A DNA stretch of 64,000 nt from Tillus elongatus (Eukaryota > Arthropoda > Insecta > Coleoptera > Cleridae). Where the stretch lies: positions 160,459,292 through 160,523,291 of the forward strand of contig OZ023266.1 in the NCBI GenBank assembly GCA_964006375.1, in the 5' to 3' direction. The translations under genes and the position numbers were made by a program. Below the pieces are notes generated by a model. It did not search any database. It saw only the letters and a program-made list of their open reading frames with translations, and was not told where the DNA came from. Shown piece after piece: positions 36,010 to 50,400 of the stretch; positions within the stretch are counted from its first letter, which is position 1; every line of letters begins with the position of its first letter.

Positions 36010-37820
36010 GTGAAAGAGAGTGTCTTTATTCTTGATGTTAGTTTGTATAATTGTATATCGTATTTAATTATGTAAATATGTGACTGTTTTTGTATTTAAA
36101 TGTATATAATGTATTTAGATGTTTATTTTGATAAATAAATGGTAGTAATTTATGTATAGTTTTTGATTTTTAATTGTTGGGAGCCTTTTCATTTGCTTAA
36201 AATAAATGTAATTTTAATCTACCAAAAGTGTCTCTTTATTTTAGGACACACGTTATATACCTTTATAGCAAAACTGATATTTCTTTTAAAATGTCAAATT
36301 ATTATTATTATTACAGCTCTTAGTCCATGGAATTTCTTTTGAGAAAATAAATATTTACCTATTCCTTGTTGTTCTGTTTTTTATTCATTTACCACGGCTA
36401 CCTTTGAGTATCTCCTTCTCTACAGGGAATATTTTATATTTGGATTCTGAAGTGAAAATTCTTACACTCTCCAGCATCTATGGTTCTGTTGTTGAACCTG
36501 CTTTTATTTGGCTATATGCTATTTTAGTCAATGGAAAAATGACTTAATAAACATTAAAGTAAATTTTTAAAAACTTTAAATCATTTAATTTCTATTACTG
36601 ATTATTAAAGAAAATTGACTACAAAATTTATTTATTTTTAGCTATTAACCTTATTCGGATCCTTTCTATATATATATTATTAATTAAATCTGGCAGTTTG
36701 AAAGACGATCCTTTCGTTTTTCTTATGTAAACTCGGTTTTACAGCGATATATTGGCAGTTGTTCATAAAATGTCATTTTCACTCCAATTTGACAGATTGT
36801 TATAATGTTAAAGTTATTTGCACTTATGGATCGGAATCAGACTGTTAATTTTATATTAGTCGATGAAATACCTGGTTTTCAAACTGCGGCGTCTATTGGG
36901 ATTTTCCACTATTTGCTGTTTTCTTGTTATACGTACTAATAGCCTTGCTGGAAGTTTTTCAACAGTTAAATGTTGGTAACTATAATGTCTTTGTACACTT
37001 TTTAGGTTTATTATGGTGCTTTTTAACTTTTTTCAACGTTTTTACTAATCTGCACGCCGCTAGCTTCCTGCTTGCTTTCGGTTCTTGTCCTGTTCTTAAT
37101 CCTGCCGGATATTATCAGATGTTTTTGTTCTCACCAATCAAATCTGATAATTAGTGTTTGAAATTTGCTTTCACCAATGAATGTCTTTATTTTCAGATAA
37201 GTCCACTAACATGGCAGATTTTATAAAATGAGTCAAAGAACACTACTTTCTTTCCATCATCAATTAAATAACTGGATTAAATTCAGATTAGTCAAAAATA
37301 TGTTTGTAAGTTCAAATTCCTAACCTATACATTTTTATCCAAATGTCAAACCTTATTTAGCACTATCATTAACAAATTCATTCTTTAACTACTACTTAAC
37401 TGGTTCCTACCTAATTTAAACTTATAACTAAACAAATCACCAGAAGTTTATGAATTTGTAGTTTGTCGAACACAGTTTTTCTTGTTTCACGGGTTTGATT
37501 TAGAATTGTTGACAACGTTCTGTCTTAGGGTTTATTTCACTTTAACTTTGTATTTATGCAGTCCATTATCCTATATACTTTAATTGTCCGTTATAGGTGC
37601 AATACAAAATTGTTATGGCTTATCAGGTAACTTTAATAATGTCATCAATCCTCTCGATAGCAAATACATATAGTTAATTATTTAAAATTTCAGGTTCTGC
37701 TGGATAACTGACTGTAATTTACCCCTGACTGAATGTAGCTGTGATAACAACATGGATTACACACTTTCAGGTATTTATTTTGCTTTTTATTTATATATAC
37801 CAGGGTGAAGATATATGCAT

Positions 37821-37826
<6 letters not shown>

Positions 37827-37889
<63 letters not shown>
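37827..37889. repeat. (TA)n tract with a short (TG)n
   Basis: About 63 bp of TA, followed by CATGTGTGTGTGTAGG and a HINE-like core-flank motif CCGAGTGATAACTCCC. Confidence 0.9.
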
Positions 37890-37892
<3 letters not shown>

Positions 37893-38660
37893 GTGTGTGT
37901 GTAGGTATCCGAGTGATAACTCCCAAAAACATAGAAAAATATGTTTGAAAACGCTATATTTTTTAATTATTAGAGTAACTGGAATGAGACTTTACACGTG
38001 GTATAAATGGTGTAAATAAACCTATGTTGTCAATTTCAAGCAATTTGGTTCACAATATTTTTAAGTTTTTTCCAAATTAAAATTAAATCTGAAAGACATG
38101 CGTTGAAGCGACTCATTGGTCAAGGTCCAATACCTGACAAAGTAGTTAACTGCCGCGCGTAAATTGCTTCTTACAGGTATAACTCATACAACAACGGCAA
38201 CGAAAAATTAATAACAGGTCTAAAACATACTACCCGAACCAACAATCGTGAAATCTTGGCCACAAATATCGCAAATGATACACGACATGAAATTAAATTT
38301 TTCCATGTACCTAATTTTTCTTTAACTGGGGGGTTTAATCGATTTTTAAAATACACTATATTTGTAGCTTAATAAACGGCCCCAAATACAGTTTTAGACC
38401 AAAAGTGTAGCATACTATAGTGGAAATGTAAACAAAATCAAGTCAAATCTCTATAAAAATCCTTTTAAAATACTTTCCTTTTTATCTTTAAACTCAAACA
38501 TAATATGTCATATCAGATCGAAACAGTCATTGAATGTGTTTCAGTGGCAATTTTACTAATTCTGTAATTAATTGTTACGTATACTTTTAATATAATACAA
38601 TATATCCCGGGCATAGAGCCCATGCTATTTATCATGTAAACAAAACATTAGTTAACGTAT

Positions 38661-38731
38661 CCTTAGATTGCTCAGTGGTAGTGTGTTTGTCTTCTACGCA
38701 GAAGGTTGTGTGATCGATTCCGGCTCGATGA
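38661..38731 (+). tRNA. Possible tRNA-like sequence
   Basis: GCTCAGTGGTAGTGTG looks like an A box and GATCGATTCC like a B box at tRNA spacing, with a small CTTC/GAAG hairpin between. The T stem and acceptor stem do not pair well. It may be a decayed tRNA or SINE head. Confidence 0.3.
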
Positions 38732-39311
38732 ATGTATGGTTTATTTTTGTTTTATTTTGACATTTGGAGAAGCAATAGTGGACAGATTTCATGCGTTTTG
38801 AACAAGATCTCATTTTTGTTTAAAACGCCTGAATAACTTTTAGTCTGAACTTATAATTTTCAGCAGATATTTTGTTATTGTTGATATTGAGATTTAGGTT
38901 TGATTAGGTTTACTGAAACGAAATCATTCAGGCGATTAATAAAGAAACATAATTGCTACGTTTCAATTTGGCAGATACTTTACTTTTCTAAATATGAATA
39001 AAGTTTCCTTCTGGAAAGCTTTTGGAACCTTAAGGAAATTTGTAACACAAGTTTCTTTTAAAGCGACTTACATTATCTAAAGATATAGCAAGACTTAATT
39101 TTTTAGCTTCATATAAAATTGAGTTTTGGGCACTTTTCTCAAAAGGAGTACACAAGAGTTTTTGATAATAGAGAGATATCGATGGTAACACTTTCTAAAG
39201 AATCCTTCAAATGTGCGCGTACTAGGACCTCTAAAATCGATCTTTGAGCTCTGTGTAAGTTTAAAGTATTAATTTTAGTAATATTCCGGATAATAATAGT
39301 GTACAGTTCTT

Positions 39312-39352
39312 ATGAAAATTCACTACTATAACGCACCTGCTGCGTCCCGGAT
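39312..39352 (+). mobile_element. HINE-like 3' terminus
   Basis: GAAAATTCACTACTATAACGC, CACCTGCTGCG hairpin (one loop change), GTCCCGGATTTTTTC. Confidence 0.7.
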
Positions 39353-39834
39353 TTTTTCTCTTCTGAAGTCACTTAAGAAGGTTAGTTTTGACTAACCAAC
39401 TAGAACTCTTGAGGAACTGAGGAATCGCTCTATTGCAATACGATCCTTAATACACCGGGCATTTTTTAACGGACACTTTGTCACTGAGCTAGATGTCTGC
39501 ATTACCGTAGAAGGACGCCATTTTCAACAACTCTTATGATTTTGTTGGTTTTTTTAATGCTATTCGCCAAGTTTTATTTAAAAAATTTGTTTGATCGTGT
39601 TGCTAATTATTCCTTATCATAAAATGCATTTTTTGTCGAAACCGTTCACATTAGAGCATTTCAGCCAGAGCAGCTTTTTTATGTATACAATATTGGCGGT
39701 TTAAAACGGGCTTTTAAAATGGTAGTGCCGTAAAAATTGGGCAAAAACTTCACGCATCTCTAAAATCACCGCCACTGGCATATGGAAACAATTGAATTGG
39801 AATTGAAAGTTTGTAACACTAATGATAAGCTATG
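39353..39834. other. Stretch without recognised gene
   Basis: Nothing supported. Confidence 0.35.
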
Positions 39835-39836
39835 TA

Positions 39837-41881
39837 CAGGGTAAGTATTATAAATGATAACCCCCTTTTATTTTTGTTATTTCTGGACGAATTGATTCGT
39901 TCAAAAACTTATTTTGAACATATTTTAACTTAGTTTCTGATTCTGCTATCGCTTTTCAAGAATTTTGAAAAATATACGAGGTGGAACAAAAAAAAGTTTT
40001 TTAAATGGAACACCCTGTATTTTTTACATATTATAATTTGTCGATTTTTTTTCTGATTACAAAAATATATAGCATAGCACATTTGGATAAGCAGTTTTTA
40101 AGTTATGATGAAATATGTAAAACGACAAATCTGTTTACGTATTACTCAATAATATACGAAGTAGCCTTTGGAAACAAAATTTTAATTTTGTATACAAACG
40201 TGAAACTATTAGTTTATCCTAAAAATATGATTTGTCAATAATTAGTTAATTATTATACAAAACTAGCTAAGACATCTATTCAGTGATTGTCACAACAAAA
40301 TATATAACGAAACCATACACATGGAAACAAATAAAATAAAAGTATCAAACTTACAAAAATTAGAGAATAACATAAAGATTTACATTGTAGCTTCTACATA
40401 ACTTCCGTTGTTTTCTAAGCATTTGAAACATCGCCGTAAAAAATTTGATCGCAAATCTTCAAATACTGCTGCATTTTCGTTAAAATAATTTATTTCTCGT
40501 CGTATAAGCTATTTTGAATGCACAGTGTCCACCGACAATTCTTCACTAGAAATATTGTTCTTGAGAGCACCCCAAAGTAAAAAATCTAGAGGATTTAAAT
40601 CGGGGCTTTTGGCCGGACAATGGATGGGACCATTTTTTCCTATCCAGAGGTTATATTTTTGGTTTAAGTAGTTCGTCACAGGTCTAACGTTATATGGGGC
40701 AGCTCCGTCTTACTTCCAGGTTGCTCTTAAATTTAGAATAAATGGCAAGTCAACCAAATATTCCTCAACTTGTTCTTGTAGTAAATGGAGATAAACTACA
40801 CCTGTGAGATTTGTAGGTAAAAAAAATGGACCAATTATTTTGTTTTGGTGTATCCCACACCACACATTGACAGTTTTACGTCCTTGTTGTTTTATTTGCT
40901 TTACCATATGTGGTTTTTCTGTAGCCCAATGGTGTTTGTTATGTCTATTAAACAAATCATCTGTAGAAAAGGACGACTCATCAGCCCAAAACACATTTCG
41001 CAAAATATAATTGTTTTCATTATATTTTTCAATAATTTGTTGGCAAAACAGTATTCTCTGTCGACGATCATTTTCGGTTAAGTGTTGAACAGGAAGAATG
41101 TGAAAAGGTCTATACTTATTTCTTTTTAAAAGTTGCATAACGTTGCTTTGGCTTACATTTAAATCTTTAGCTACAAAATAAGTAGACCGACTTGGCTCTT
41201 CTATAACCGATAATAGAATATTCATTTGTATTTCCTCACCAATAGTATTCTTCGTTTTTCTTCTATTTGCATTCTTTAATGAATTTGTGTCACAAAATTC
41301 ATTGTCAATTTTTTTGAATGTTCCATTGCCAGGCACAGTCTCATTCGGATACAGTCTTCTAAACTCCCTTTGTGAAGCAGTCATGTTTTTATTACAATAT
41401 AAGAATATTTCTAAAATTCTACGCCTATTCTCTAAACTATGATAAGGCATGGTCACTTTTTTACACACAATAAAGATTCCTAATAAAAAAAGCACTAACA
41501 AATCTTAACTTTTTTGACGTTTATACAAACTTAAAATTTTATTTCCAAAGGCTACTTCGTATATTATTGAGTAATACGTAAACAGATTTGTCGGTTTACA
41601 TATTTCATCATAACTTAAAAACTGCGTATCCAAATGTGCTATAACTATATATTTTTGTAATCAGAAAAAATCGACAAATTATAATATGTAAAAAATATAG
41701 GGTGTATTATTTTAAAAATATATATTTTTTGTTTCACCTCGTACATTTTTCAAAATTCTTAAAAAGTGATAGCATACTTGACAACTACGTTAAAAATTGT
41801 TCAAAATAAGTTTTTGAACCGATCAATTTGTCCAGAAATAACGAAAATAAAAGGGGGTTATCATTTAAAATACTCACCCTG
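39837..41881 (-). mobile_element. Tc1/mariner-type element E2 with ~367 bp terminal inverted repeats
   Basis: Ends CAGGGTAAGTATT (39837) and its inverse ACTCACCCTG (41881), flanked by TA on both sides. The inverted repeats run to about 40204 and 41515; shared landmarks are AACCCCCTTTTATTTT at the tips, an ACACCCTGTATT-like internal motif at ~40008 and ~41698, and GTAGCCTTTGGAAAC / TTTCCAAAGGCTAC at the inner ends. The single minus-strand transposase frame is broken by two nonsense codons only, making E2 the best preserved DNA transposon here. Confidence 0.88.
40380..41450 (-). pseudogene. Transposase of E2, 356 codons with two in-frame stops
   Basis: Start chosen at the ATG of MPYHSLENRRRILEIF (41450), the conserved N-terminus; the longer frame to 41501 adds an unlikely hydrophobic leader. 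Order: N-terminal helix-turn-helix (ASQREFRRLYPNETVP), second HTH (STYFVAKDLNVSQSNVMQLL), first catalytic Asp in FWADESSF, second in DGAAPYNV, third in KSPDLNPLDFLLWG; 35 residues separate the last two. TAA at 40710-40712 stands where Gln is expected before DGA, and TAG at 40509-40511 follows VDTVHSK. Otherwise one frame runs to TAA at 40380. It would act at its own long inverted repeats and insert at TA. Confidence 0.88.
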
Positions 41882-41883
41882 TA

Positions 41884-42533
41884 CAAACGGTCTCTAGGAT
41901 CGTTAAAAAACTTAAATAATTTTTTGACACCCTGTATCTCGAAAACTGCGCGTTTGCGGATCCATGTTAATAGAAACTTTTGTTCTTAAAAAGAGACAAG
42001 GAAGCCCACCCTACATTTTTAGGCACATTTTGTGAAAGACCCTGTATATAATTATGTTTAATTAAAAGTTGTGCTTGATAATTTTAATGCCCAAAAGGTA
42101 ATACTATTGTATTAAGTTGATAAAATGTATAACAAGCAAGTACAAGCCTATATAACCTTTAATTATCAACAGTCTATCGCTTTGCAAATTTGTGCTCTTA
42201 CAAATGTGTAAGTTTTAGTAATTAAAACTTATAATTTCTGGTACTATTCAATCTGGAAATAATAATATCGGCCATTATAATACTACGATACACCAGGAGA
42301 AACTATAATAACCAACTGATATTCAACTCCACGGGGATTGCGTTTCTAATTGATAAAGTTGTCTGGAGGATATTTAGGTCAATGGATTAATAACTGGAGA
42401 AACACGAAACAATTACATACGTCATGAAAAGTTACTAGTAATCCCAGGTGTAATGACCTTTCGTGAATATTCAGTATTGTATATTTCCCTTCCATTAGGT
42501 GCTCACTCAAAGTAAGGTTATGCTTGCTTCAAT
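41884..42533. other. Stretch without recognised gene
   Basis: Near 41930-42045 a GACACCCTGTATCTCG and an AGACCCTGTATATAA resemble tips of further mariner-type relics, but inverted partners are not visible. Nothing else assigned. Confidence 0.35.
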
Positions 42534-42596
42534 ATTAGTGAATTTTCTTTAAAAAAATTTCTTCAAATGAGCGCTAATTAGGCCCCCCAGAAAACA

Positions 42597-42599
<3 letters not shown>
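42534..42599 (+). mobile_element. HINE-like element, 5' half (interrupted by E3)
   Basis: TTAGTGAATTTTCTTTAAAA, CTTCAAATGAGCGC and TTAGGCCCCCCAGAA blocks up to the (TA)n core. The matching 3' half lies at 45201-46305, beyond element E3. Confidence 0.75.

Positions 42600-42655
<56 letters not shown>
42600..42655. repeat. (TA)n tract
   Basis: About 56 bp; left part of a HINE-like core, split by E3. Confidence 0.95.
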
Positions 42656-42658
<3 letters not shown>

Positions 42659-43105
42659 GCTGTTTCAAAAAACATGCACCATCGCTCGTGGGGCAATTCC
42701 TTACTAAAAAATAAGAAAAAAAGTTCCTGTCACATGGGCCCGGAAACGCATAGTTTCCAATATACAGGGAGTTGAATTTTAATTTTTTTTTAATTTTTTA
42801 TAAATAATTTCAAAACCACTGGATTGATTTTAATGAAACTTGGAACTTGAAAGTGTATTATGAAAGTGCATATTTTCAAGTGAAAATCTGCTTACAACTG
42901 CGTCAGTGGCGTGCGTACGGGGCAACTGTAAAAATTCATTTGGGGAAAAATATGTGCGCCACTGTCTTTTTCCAATTTTGATACATCAGTTATGAAGCTT
43001 ATTACATAAGTCACAAAAGCTACCTCTTGGCATTTTTTCGTTCAGGGTATCCCCTAGGAGATATGATTAATTTTATAAAAAGGGGCAAAGTACCGATTAG
43101 TCGGC

Positions 43106-43107
<2 letters not shown>

Positions 43108-43137
<30 letters not shown>
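43108..43137. repeat. (AAT)n microsatellite
   Basis: About ten AAT units between the left inverted repeat and the transposase 3' side of E3. Confidence 0.9.
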
Positions 43138-43138
<1 letters not shown>

Positions 43139-43385
43139 TATGTTTACTGCAACCATAAGAATATGAAAAACAAAACATACAGTAAACATTACAGCAATAA
43201 ACGTACAAATAACTAACCTACGTAAAACTTATTGGTGATAAACATTGAAATGTATATTACAAACATTGATAAAAAATGATAAATAAAAAATAAAAATAAA
43301 AAATGAAAAAAGTAATGGTAAAGACACCATGATTTTTCCAAACTCTTGTTTTTTGTACATTACTCAATTGACTTTAATAACAAAG

Positions 43386-44437
43386 CTAAAGAAAATGTTG
43401 AAAGTGACCACCATTAGCGTCGTTACAATTATTTAAACTTCTGCGCAAAGATCTTCTTACTCTTCTGCAAATATTTTGATCTTCTCTAATGCTGTCAAAT
43501 GCATATTCTATTCTTCCCAACAATTCTTCTCGTGTATTTACTGGTGTTTTATACACTATTTCTTTTAAATGACCCCACAAATAAAAATCGAGAGGATTCA
43601 GGTCCGGAGATCGAGGTGGCCATGACACCCGACCTCCACGACCAATCCATCGATTACAACTGCTGCAAAATGTGCGGGCGCACCATCATGCTGGAACCAC
43701 ATTGTACCATTTCTCATAAAAAGCGGTAGTAACAACGGCAAATCATTTTGTAAAAAGTTTAAATATGATTCATGGTCAAGACGATTCGGTAGAACAACAG
43801 GACCAATTATGTGATTTTCAATAATAGCAGCCCAAATATTGATGGAAAATTGATACTGCGAATTTGCAACTCTTAGAGAGTGTGGGTTTTCATCGGCCCA
43901 TGTATGTAAATTGTGAAAATTTACGATACCTTTTCGCGTAAATGACGCCTCATCAGTAAATAGTACACGTTTAGAAAAATGTTGGTCGTGCCTAAGTTTG
44001 TTTAAGAACCACTGACAAAACATTACCCTTGGTTGAAAGTCTCTAGGTAGAAGTTCCTGGACACGTGTAAAATGATAGGGATATAAACTTTGATCCTTCA
44101 GAGTTCTGTGAACTGATGATGCCGAAATATTACCCAGTTCGGTGGCAATAATTCTCGTACTTGTACTAGGATCACGTTCAACTCTATTTAATATTGCCTC
44201 TTCAACTCGTACAGTTCGGCGGTATCTTCTGCGTCCAGAGTCAGGTTTTAAAGGTTTTAAAGAACCAGTTTCTCTCAAATGTCTTACAATACGTGGGAAA
44301 ATATTTTTGTCAGGAATTCTTCTTTGCGGATAAGTTTCCTGATAAACTCGCACAGCTTGTCTAGCATTTTGATTTGTTTGTCCATAAATTAACAACATAT
44401 CAGTCAAATCCGCTGAAGTGTACTTAATGAAAACCAT
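43386..44437 (-). pseudogene. Transposase of E3 (DUF4817-type Tc1/mariner), one frameshift
   Basis: Start at the ATG of MVFIKYTSADLTDML (44437). N-terminal HTH with QRRIPDKNIFPRIVRHL, Arg-rich linker GRRRYRRTVRVEEAIL, second HTH (STRIIATELGNISASSVHRTL), first catalytic Asp in VLFTDEASF, second in WFQHDGAPAHFAA. Right after this a small deletion removes the segment that should follow and changes frame; the second frame resumes at NRWIGRGG-like sequence and gives SWPPRSPDLNPLDFYLWGHL with the third Asp, ending NDANGGHFQHFL at 43386. All three catalytic residues survive but in two frames. The intact family protein is about 350-360 residues. Confidence 0.88.
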
Positions 44438-45083
44438 CTTGAGAGGAGGAAATAATATTAATGAGCAGCTCAGTATCAACAAATAACTAAAAACGAAAAT
44501 ACTGCACCGTATCAAAATTTAAAGAATAGCACGAAAACTCTTTTGACGCCTACAAAGCACTTCAAAATTGTAGAATTTAGAGAACTGTCAAAAATTATAG
44601 TTTCATGGCACTTTACGATTACTGTTTTCATTACTCCAACGAATCGGTACTTTGCCCCTTTTTATAAAATTAATCATATCTCCTAAGGGATACCCTGAAC
44701 GAAAAAATACCAAGAGGCAGCTTTTGTGGCTTATGTAATAAGCTTCATAACTGATGTATCAAAATTGGAACAAGACAGTGGCGCACATATTTTTCCCCAA
44801 ATGAATTTTTACAGTTACCCCGTACGCACGCCACTGACGCAGTTGTAAGTAGAGTTTCACTTGAAAATATGCACTTTCATAATACACTTTCAAGTTCCAA
44901 GCTTTATTAAAATCAATCCAGTGGTTTTGAAATTATTTATAAAAAATTAAAAAAAATTATTAAAATTCAACTCCCTGTATATTGGAAACTATGCGTTTCC
45001 GGGCTCATGTGCACAGGAACTTGTTTTCTTCTTTTTTAGTAAGGAATTGCCCCACGAGCGATGGTGCATGTTTTTTGAAACAG

Positions 45084-46305
<1,222 letters not shown>

Positions 46306-46721
46306 TTTTTATTAAGATTGTAGCGATACACACAATTTTAGGTGGCAGCAAGCAAGCATTTCTTATCAGATGTTTGCTGATTTTTTGCAAAACACAAGCG
46401 TGTTTTATAAGTATCTTTGTTTTGTATTATTTAAGGAAAAATTTTCCTTAATTGTTATGCTTATTGTGTGTGCTATTGTCGTTCTTATTGTTAATTTTTT
46501 GACGTACATGAACATCCCTGTGTCATTCAGGTGACATTGGCCTGTTTCATTGTTGGTGGTGGTGGTGGAGGTATTTATGACCTTGGAACAGAATTCCATC
46601 AGCCACAGACTTTTGCTATTTTATATACACAAATATATACAAATACCTTAATTATCTAGAAGATAGAATTATGTTACCTATATACAAATATACAATATCT
46701 AAACTTATTTATACATATAAT
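46306..46721. other. Stretch without recognised gene
   Basis: Includes a short (GTG)n run near 46551-46568. No domain in any frame. Confidence 0.35.
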
Positions 46722-46985
46722 AATGTTTGCTTTCTTTTTTTTTTCTTATTTCTTTTTTCTTCTCTCCTTTCTTTTTTTTTTCTTTTTTTTTTTCTTTTCT
46801 TTAATATTTTTTTTTATTTTTTTTTTATATTTTTTTTTTCTACGTTTTTCCCCTTTTTTTTCCATTTTTTTTTCTTTCTTTTTTTTGTTTTTTTTTAATT
46901 ATATATATATATGTATATATCTATATTTTTTTTTATTTATTTTTTTTATTATTTTTTTTTATTTTTTATTTTTTTATTTTTTCAA
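46722..46985 (-). repeat. Long A-rich 3' tail of the LINE
   Basis: On the minus strand about 260 bp of A-rich sequence, first AAATAAAAAAT-type units next to the LINE 3' end and further out AAAGAAAAAAA with G interruptions. The poly-Phe open frames on the plus strand are artefacts of this tract. Confidence 0.8.
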
Positions 46986-47422
46986 ATCATGTATACGGGA
47001 TAGACAGGGACACACTTTTGCGTCCAGGGGCCCTTCAGGACGACTTCAGACAAACTGACTGGACCACGGGTAACAACAAAGGTTTACAAAGGTGCAGAGA
47101 CAAAGGATCACTTAAAAACTAATAATTACAAATTTCTGTTACACTATTGCTATATTTACATATTATTTCCTATATTTATACTAACCTACCAAGTAATTTT
47201 CAGTCGTGTATATTTACATGTGGGTTACATTGAATACAATAAAGAACAAAGGAAAATATATACATATATACACATATATACACACATATACACATACAGA
47301 CCACATTGATACATACACTACACACACACACGTACTCTCCCACACACACACGCGTAAACGCACACACGTACACTCATATATACACGTACACAAATTATAT
47401 ACAAATGAAAATGGCTTTTTTT

Positions 47423-50400
47423 TTATAATTCTAATTTTATATCTCTAAAAAATTTACAGAGAGCAGTGATTATTGTTTTTGCGTTGACAGCAAGTATTTG
47501 GTGTAAACTAAAGGGCATTTTTATTCTATCCCCATATTTACAAATTTCCGACAGTAAATTACCTCTAGCTTCTTGTGTTAGGGGGCACACAAAAATTATG
47601 TGATTTATATCCGCTAAGCTTTGACTGTCACATTTACACATTGGTGTACTTAGGATTCCTATTCGGTGTAAATGCACGGGGTATCGTCCATGGTTTGACC
47701 TTAGTCTCACGACTGTAGTGGTGGTACCTCTGCTTTCATTGATGTATACCTTGTGGTCTCTAGGTCCCGGCAAATCAGGAAATAGGTTCTTGTATGGATT
47801 ATTTGTGTTTAAGCAATAGGTTCTCCATTCGCCTTTCCACTTTTGTAGCTGGAACTCTTTTATTACGGGAAACAGGTCACTGTATGGAACTGTATTAATT
47901 GTTTCATCGTACACCATCACACTGTCTTTTGCCAGTTTGTCAGCTATTTCATTACCATGTACGCCACAATGACCTTTTACCCACACAAAGACAATCTTAC
48001 CGTGATTGGTTGTTATATTAAAATAATGCTCAAATATCGAGCAGGATATGTCACTAAGATATTTCTTTTCTGGATTTCTAAGGCCCAACAGCGAGGCTTG
48101 AGAGTCTGATATTATTACCGCTTCGTATTTTTGGTTATTTGCCATCCATTGTAATGCGTTTTTTATAGCTGTCAGCTCTGCTGTATATATAGATGCAGTA
48201 TTTGGTAATTTTATTTTCTTAAAAATGTTATGCTGTGCTACATAAAAAGCACAACCTGTTCCCATATCTCCTTTTGAGCCGTCAGTGTAAATATGTAAAT
48301 ATCCTGGAAATTGTGTTAGTAGATTTGTTAAAAGCATTTTATTTAATTCTGGGTTTTCTTCATATTGTGGGACGATTATTTTTATTTTGGTGGTGAATAT
48401 TTGCCTATCCCGCTTATATATTGGTAACATTTTCTCTGACTCTATCATTGTTCCATAATTTGCCGTATTTTCCCAACCTTGAACCAGCGGGGGTTTTATT
48501 TTGTTCTCCCAGTAGCGGTTAGTTCTAGTGTGTAAGTCCAATTCTTCAATTTTCTGATGTAAGACTGGATATCTGCTTCGTACTTTCAGTATGTACTTAT
48601 CAGCTAACATATGGCGTCGTATGTGAAATGGTAATTCTAATGATTCGGCAAATACGATTTCGTTGGGAGTAGATCTCATGGCCCCTATACAGACTTTTAG
48701 GGACTTTGTGTGTATTGCCTGCACCTTCTTTAAATTCGTTTTTGAGCAAGCACCATACAGAATACAGCCATAATCTAAAACTGATCTTATATAAGCTTTA
48801 TAGAACATGAGTGCTATACTCCTATCTGCTCCCCACTTTGTGTGTACCACTGACCTCAATATATTGATACCCTTCTCACACTTTTTTCTCACATGTTCAA
48901 CATGACTTGTCCATAATAATTTCTTATCCAACACTATGCCTAAGTATTTAAAAGAGCTAGCTGTTTGGATTTTAAAAATATTGCTTGGCATTGTTAATGG
49001 AGGAGTTAGTCTGTGTCTTGTGAAAAATACGACTGTTGACTTGTCTTCGTTTAATACAAATTCCCTTTCATCAATCCACTGTTTAAGTGTGGATAATATG
49101 CATTGATACGCAGCTAGGCATTCTTCATAGGTTTTTTTGTGAACATACACGCACACGTCATCTGCATACTGTATGCATTCTATGTCTTGGCTCCATAAAG
49201 AATGTAAGCTTCTAGAATAAATGTTAAACAAAATTGGACTAAGAATTTCCCCTTGCGGTAAACCTCTCGTTGATATTCTGGGACCATGAATGGTGTTTGT
49301 ATCATCTCTGATGTATATCTTCCGGTTGTAATACAAAGAAACAATATTTTTTGCCAACGCAGTACTAACACCTGTATCTACTAAGTCACGAATCAACAGT
49401 GACAAATCTACTGTATCATATGCTCCCCTCAAATCGATAAAAAGACACATCATATATTCATTGCGTGTCAGAGCACACTGTATATCCGTCACAAGGTGCG
49501 CCACAGCATCTGTGGTTCCGTGACCTTTGCGAAAGCCATATTGGTTTGTACAGAGAATGCTTTTGCCTTCGAGATAGTGTTCTAATCTCGCCTTTATCAG
49601 TCGTTCATAGATTTTCATTGTGCTGGGTGCTAGCGACACTAGTCTATACCCCGAACACTTATTTGTCGGTTTTCCAAATTTGCGTAACAAATATATAACA
49701 ATGGTTTTCATTTGGTCTGGGTAGCATCCATCCTTCCACAATTTGTTCATAACATTTAATAGAAATGTTTTGGCTCGACACGTAATGTTATTTAATATAG
49801 TATACGTTATTCTGTCATATCCAGGAGATGACTGACGTTGAACACCTAATGCGATTTCTAATTCTGCCATTGTGAAGGGCTTTTCCATGTTATTACCGCT
49901 GGTGGTAAATAATTCACTGCTGGTGATTAATGGTTGTGTAACACTGTCAGGGACTAAAAACCTATGAAATTCTTCTATGAATTCTTGAGTTAGCTTTGTA
50001 TTGATTTCACTTTGTTGCCTGTTATTCATTTTTCTAACAAATTCCCAGACTTCAGACAAAGGTGTTTGCCTGCCAAGTTTACTTACATAGCTCTTCCAGG
50101 CAGCTCTACTTTTACTTTTAAATATTTTCTTTGCCTTGGCTGCTGTTTCTTGGTGCTCCAAAAAATTGCTCATGTTGGAACGTTGTTTATATTTTCTTAA
50201 TGACTGCTTGCGTTTATTGTAAATTTGTGTGCACTCTTCATCCCACCATGCTGGTTTTGTAATACCCTGTGACACAAATCTTGTTTTATCAATAGTTTCA
50301 TCGGCTGCCTTTGAAATACATTCAATAAAATAGTTATATGATTCTTCAGTTGTCGTGTTTAAATCATTGCAATCTTCTAATTTTACGTCTAATGCAGACT

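Larger units (their letters stand above)
35441..39309. other. Long stretch with no recognised gene
   Basis: Aside from two (TA)n tracts and a doubtful tRNA-like sequence I can assign nothing. Short frames (35380-35685 plus, 35709-35894 minus, 36924-37154 plus, 38171-38356 minus) are hydrophobic, as expected of AT-rich noncoding DNA, and show no domain. A short AATTATTATTATTATTA microsatellite is at 36300. At 39180-39235 there is HINE-like 5' sequence (CGATGGTAACACTTTC, CTAGGACC). Confidence 0.4.

Noticed and set aside
36924..37154. 76-codon hydrophobic frame that might be a small membrane protein
   Set aside because: Composition expected from AT-rich DNA; no conserved motif, no splice or promoter support.
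46671..47058. Long Phe-rich hydrophobic frames
   Set aside because: Translation of the T-rich (A-rich on the other strand) LINE tail.
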